A stretch of DNA of 64,000 bases from Deinococcus fonticola. GTDB lineage: Bacteria; Deinococcota; Deinococci; Deinococcales; Deinococcaceae. The notes under the pieces were generated by a model, which was not told the origin of the DNA, did not search any database, and worked only from the letters and a program-made list of their open reading frames with translations. Both the position numbers and the translations under genes were made by a program. Every line of letters starts with the position of its first letter. Position 1 is the stretch's first letter. This document shows positions 59,022 to 64,000 of the stretch, piece by piece. The DNA lies in the NCBI RefSeq assembly GCF_004634215.1, contig NZ_SMMH01000011.1, positions 1 through 64,000 on the forward strand. The letters run 5' to 3'.

Positions 59022-59696
59022 TTAGTCGGCGGCTGAGCCGTGGCTGGTGGCCGCGGCGGCTTCGCGGGCGGCTTTCGACTTGGCGTCGATTTTCGCCTTG
59101 ATCTTCTTCTGCGTGAAGCCGGCTTCGCGTTCGCGCTGGTCAAGCACCGAGCGGATGAAGCGAATGTCGTCCTCGATGCCGGGAATCACGACCTGCTCCA
59201 GCGCGTTCACGCGGCGGGAGGTCTTCTTGATCTCCTCACCAATGCGCCGGAGCTTCGTTTCGGTGCCGGCGACCTTCACGATGGCTTCCAGCAGACCGTT
59301 AAAGTCCGTGGACGCCTGAATGGTGCGCGCGCCGACGTTGATCGGGCTGAAGTTCGCGGCGGCAGCCCGTTCAGGAATGTTGATGCGGGGGACTTTCACG
59401 CCGTATACGCTGTCGATCTGCATGTCCACGGCGTAATCACCGGTGCCAGCGAGGCTGAGGCTCTCGACGGCTTCCGGGCTGTCCCAGGCTTTGGCGCCGA
59501 ACAAGCTGGTGTAGGCGCCTTTACTCACGCCGGTCAGCTGCTCGCGGGCGGCCAGGGCGTCTTTCACCAGGGCGAAAAACTCCCCGATCAGGGCGTCACG
59601 TTTGCGTTTCAGCAAGTCGGCGCCGCCCGTCGCGGTCTTCAGGCTGGCTTTGCTCGCCAGCAGGGCACTGCGGGTGGGGCTGATTTGTCCTGCCAT
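59022..59696 (-). CDS. atpD: V/A-type ATP synthase subunit D (central stalk)
   Basis: A 224-residue mostly helical subunit that forms the rotor shaft. It has ISPTRSALLASKASLKTATG, LLKRKRDALIGEFFALV, and the C-terminal RRIGEEIKKTSRRVNALEQV, PGIEDDIRFIRSVLDQRERE. An Ala/Lys-rich tail follows. GGGGAGGTG precedes the ATG. It is the last gene of the operon, 68 bp behind subunit B. Confidence 0.95.
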   Translation of the reverse strand: MAGQISPTRSALLASKASLKTATGGADLLKRKRDALIGEFFALVKDALAAREQLTGVSKGAYTSLFGAKAWDSPEAVESLSLAGTGDYAVDMQIDSVYGVKVPRINIPERAAAANFSPINVGARTIQASTDFNGLLEAIVKVAGTETKLRRIGEEIKKTSRRVNALEQVVIPGIEDDIRFIRSVLDQREREAGFTQKKIKAKIDAKSKAAREAAAATSHGSAAD

Positions 59697-59764
59697 TTAA
59701 TTCACCTCCCCTTTGACTGGAGTGTGCAGGGTGAAAGGAGAGGGATCAACCTCTCCAGTCACGT

Positions 59765-62925
<3,161 letters not shown>

Positions 62926-63016
62926 TGAATGCTCCTTCGGAGGGTCGAGAGGTCGAGGAGAAAAAAGGTCGAGTCAACCATTCTAGGCTTCACGCCCCCC
63001 CGACGCCTCGACGTGC

Positions 63017-63364
63017 TCACAGTTTGATATCGAACCCGATGGTGTCCCGCACCAGTTTGCCCATGTACGCCTTGGCGTCGACAGTGTCGGCGTTGAAAGC
63101 GTCGGCGAGACTGGGGATGGGCAGCAGGATCGGGAGATCGCGGCCACGCATGCTGCGGGCAGTGGCGCTCAGCGGATCGGCGATCAGGCCGGTGTCCACC
63201 GCGATCAGGCCGTAGTTGCCGTTCTGAATTGCGTGTTCCAGGTCATGCACGGCGTTTTCGCGGGTAGTCTCGATGACCTCCGCGCCCGCCAGGCGGTACC
63301 CGGTGGCGGTTTCGGCGTCGCTGAGCACGGCCACGCGCTGCAGGGTGCCAGTGTTCTGGGTCAT
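63017..63364 (-). CDS. atpF: V/A-type ATP synthase subunit F
   Basis: A 115-residue Rossmann-like central-stalk subunit (VAVLSDAETATGYRLAGAEV, YGLIAVDTGLIADPL, LPILLPIPSLADAF, LVRDTIGFDIKL). It starts in a 4-bp overlap with the subunit C stop, with AGGAGG upstream. It regulates ATP hydrolysis by changing conformation in related enzymes. Confidence 0.93.
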   Translation of the reverse strand: MTQNTGTLQRVAVLSDAETATGYRLAGAEVIETTRENAVHDLEHAIQNGNYGLIAVDTGLIADPLSATARSMRGRDLPILLPIPSLADAFNADTVDAKAYMGKLVRDTIGFDIKL

Positions 63365-64000
63365 GCGCCCACCTCCTTGCGAAGCTGCTCGGCAGGCAGG
63401 TTGTAGAACTTGCCGCGCCCGATCAGGCGGAGTTTGGCGATTTCCATTTCCTTGCGGCGCAGGAAGTCCAGGATGATGCCCACACCGTCACTGTCAGCAA
63501 TACTGATGTTGCGGGCGGCCTTATCCAGGGCGCTGCGGGCGCTCAACTCGGCGTCTTCCAGCGTGGGGGCTTCCAGGATGGCGGCCACATCGGCGTTGCC
63601 CCCGGCGTCCCCACCGCTCAAACGGCTGTACCCGCCCGCGTCGTAACTGCCGCCCGCCACGAACAGGTTCGGGTCAAGAGCTTGACCTTTGCTGTTGCGG
63701 GCAATCAGGGCGTTCGTGATGTCAATCTCGCGCGACAGGTAGGTTTTCATGCTGTTGTCGCGCGAGACTTTCAGGGCGTGCCTGTAGTACGCCTGATCCA
63801 GGGCCACTTCCAGATCCAGCAGTTTCCCGGTGTTCGTGTAAGCGGCTGCGCCGTCACGCATGGCCTTGGCCAGCGGGTGACCGGTCACGGCCAGGCTGGC
63901 GGCGGCACTGGCCAGATCCGTGGCCTGCGCAGCAGTCTGAAGCGCGGCGGGGCGGATGGTGCCCCCGGGAATCAGGCTTTCGCGGATGGCTTCTGCGCCG
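63361..64000 (-). CDS. atpC: V/A-type ATP synthase subunit C (partial, runs off window)
   Basis: The C-terminal 213 residues of the stalk-to-ring socket subunit: GAEAIRESLIPGGTIRPAAL at the window edge, then LLDLEVALDQAYYRHALKVS, YLSREIDITNALIARNSKGQ, and LDFLRRKEMEIAKLRLIGRG. The frame is open to the window end, so the ATG at 63888 is internal. The rest of the operon (I, E, K) should lie to the right. Confidence 0.92.
   Translation of the reverse strand, partial: GAEAIRESLIPGGTIRPAALQTAAQATDLASAAASLAVTGHPLAKAMRDGAAAYTNTGKLLDLEVALDQAYYRHALKVSRDNSMKTYLSREIDITNALIARNSKGQALDPNLFVAGGSYDAGGYSRLSGGDAGGNADVAAILEAPTLEDAELSARSALDKAARNISIADSDGVGIILDFLRRKEMEIAKLRLIGRGKFYNLPAEQLRKEVGA

Overview
The window is a high-GC bacterial chromosome segment that reads as Deinococcus. 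Supporting features are a V/A-type ATP synthase operon, a polyphosphate glucokinase, a fused NMN adenylyltransferase-Nudix protein, a DdrA/Rad52-like protein, a Zn-free ribosomal protein L31, and many genes whose start codon lies only 5-7 bases after a TAnnnT -10 hexamer (leaderless transcripts). No species is assigned.

Layout. 1-890: lower-GC end of an integrated element. It holds the edge of an IS630-type transposase, a helix-turn-helix gene cut by that IS, and a 3' half of tRNA-Lys(CTT) that looks like an attachment-site copy. 1-12 kb: rtcB, a branched-chain-type solute-binding protein, mgsA, NMN adenylyltransferase-Nudix, L31, an amidohydrolase, ppgK, an SDR protein and a MerR/TipAS regulator. 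11-16 kb: a polar amino-acid ABC permease and its probable binding protein, separated by a divergent cassette with a paired SMR transporter, a DMT transporter and a TnpB-only IS200/IS605-type element. 16-18.5 kb: DUF1697, a DUF3060 secreted protein and an exported EEP hydrolase. 18.5-25.5 kb: minus-strand division/cell-wall cluster murG-murC-murB-ftsQ-ftsA-ftsZ. 26-32 kb: asd and proS, each behind a tiny leader ORF, then rhomboid and glutaminyl cyclase genes. 32-43 kb: cation/proton antiporter with its RCK_C partner, glyA, a 1229-residue multi-GAF histidine kinase, small membrane proteins, thrC and a class V aminotransferase. 43-47 kb: ABC exporter plus DesK/LuxR-type two-component system. 47-52.6 kb: a pseudogene split by a MITE, a second MITE, the DdrA-like gene, phosphoesterases, tRNA-Asp and tRNA-Phe, dcd, and a DUF4388-type gene with two in-frame stops. 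52.7-58.9 kb: lepA, an M28 peptidase, fructosamine kinase, a VOC dioxygenase-like gene and a cupin. 59-64 kb: V-ATPase subunits D, B, A, F and partial C, all on the minus strand.

The most unusual points are: (1) near-identical leaderless promoter/leader-ORF modules in front of asd (Met/Ile/Thr codons, classical competing hairpins) and proS (Pro-Pro-Pro codons); (2) a TA-targeting MITE family of about 125-143 bp with a hairpin whose arms covary between copies, whose terminal TA forms the start of a -10 hexamer for two neighbouring genes and which splits a third gene; (3) the tRNA-Lys attachment-site remnant; (4) a TnpB-only element whose end supplies the stop codon of an ABC binding protein.
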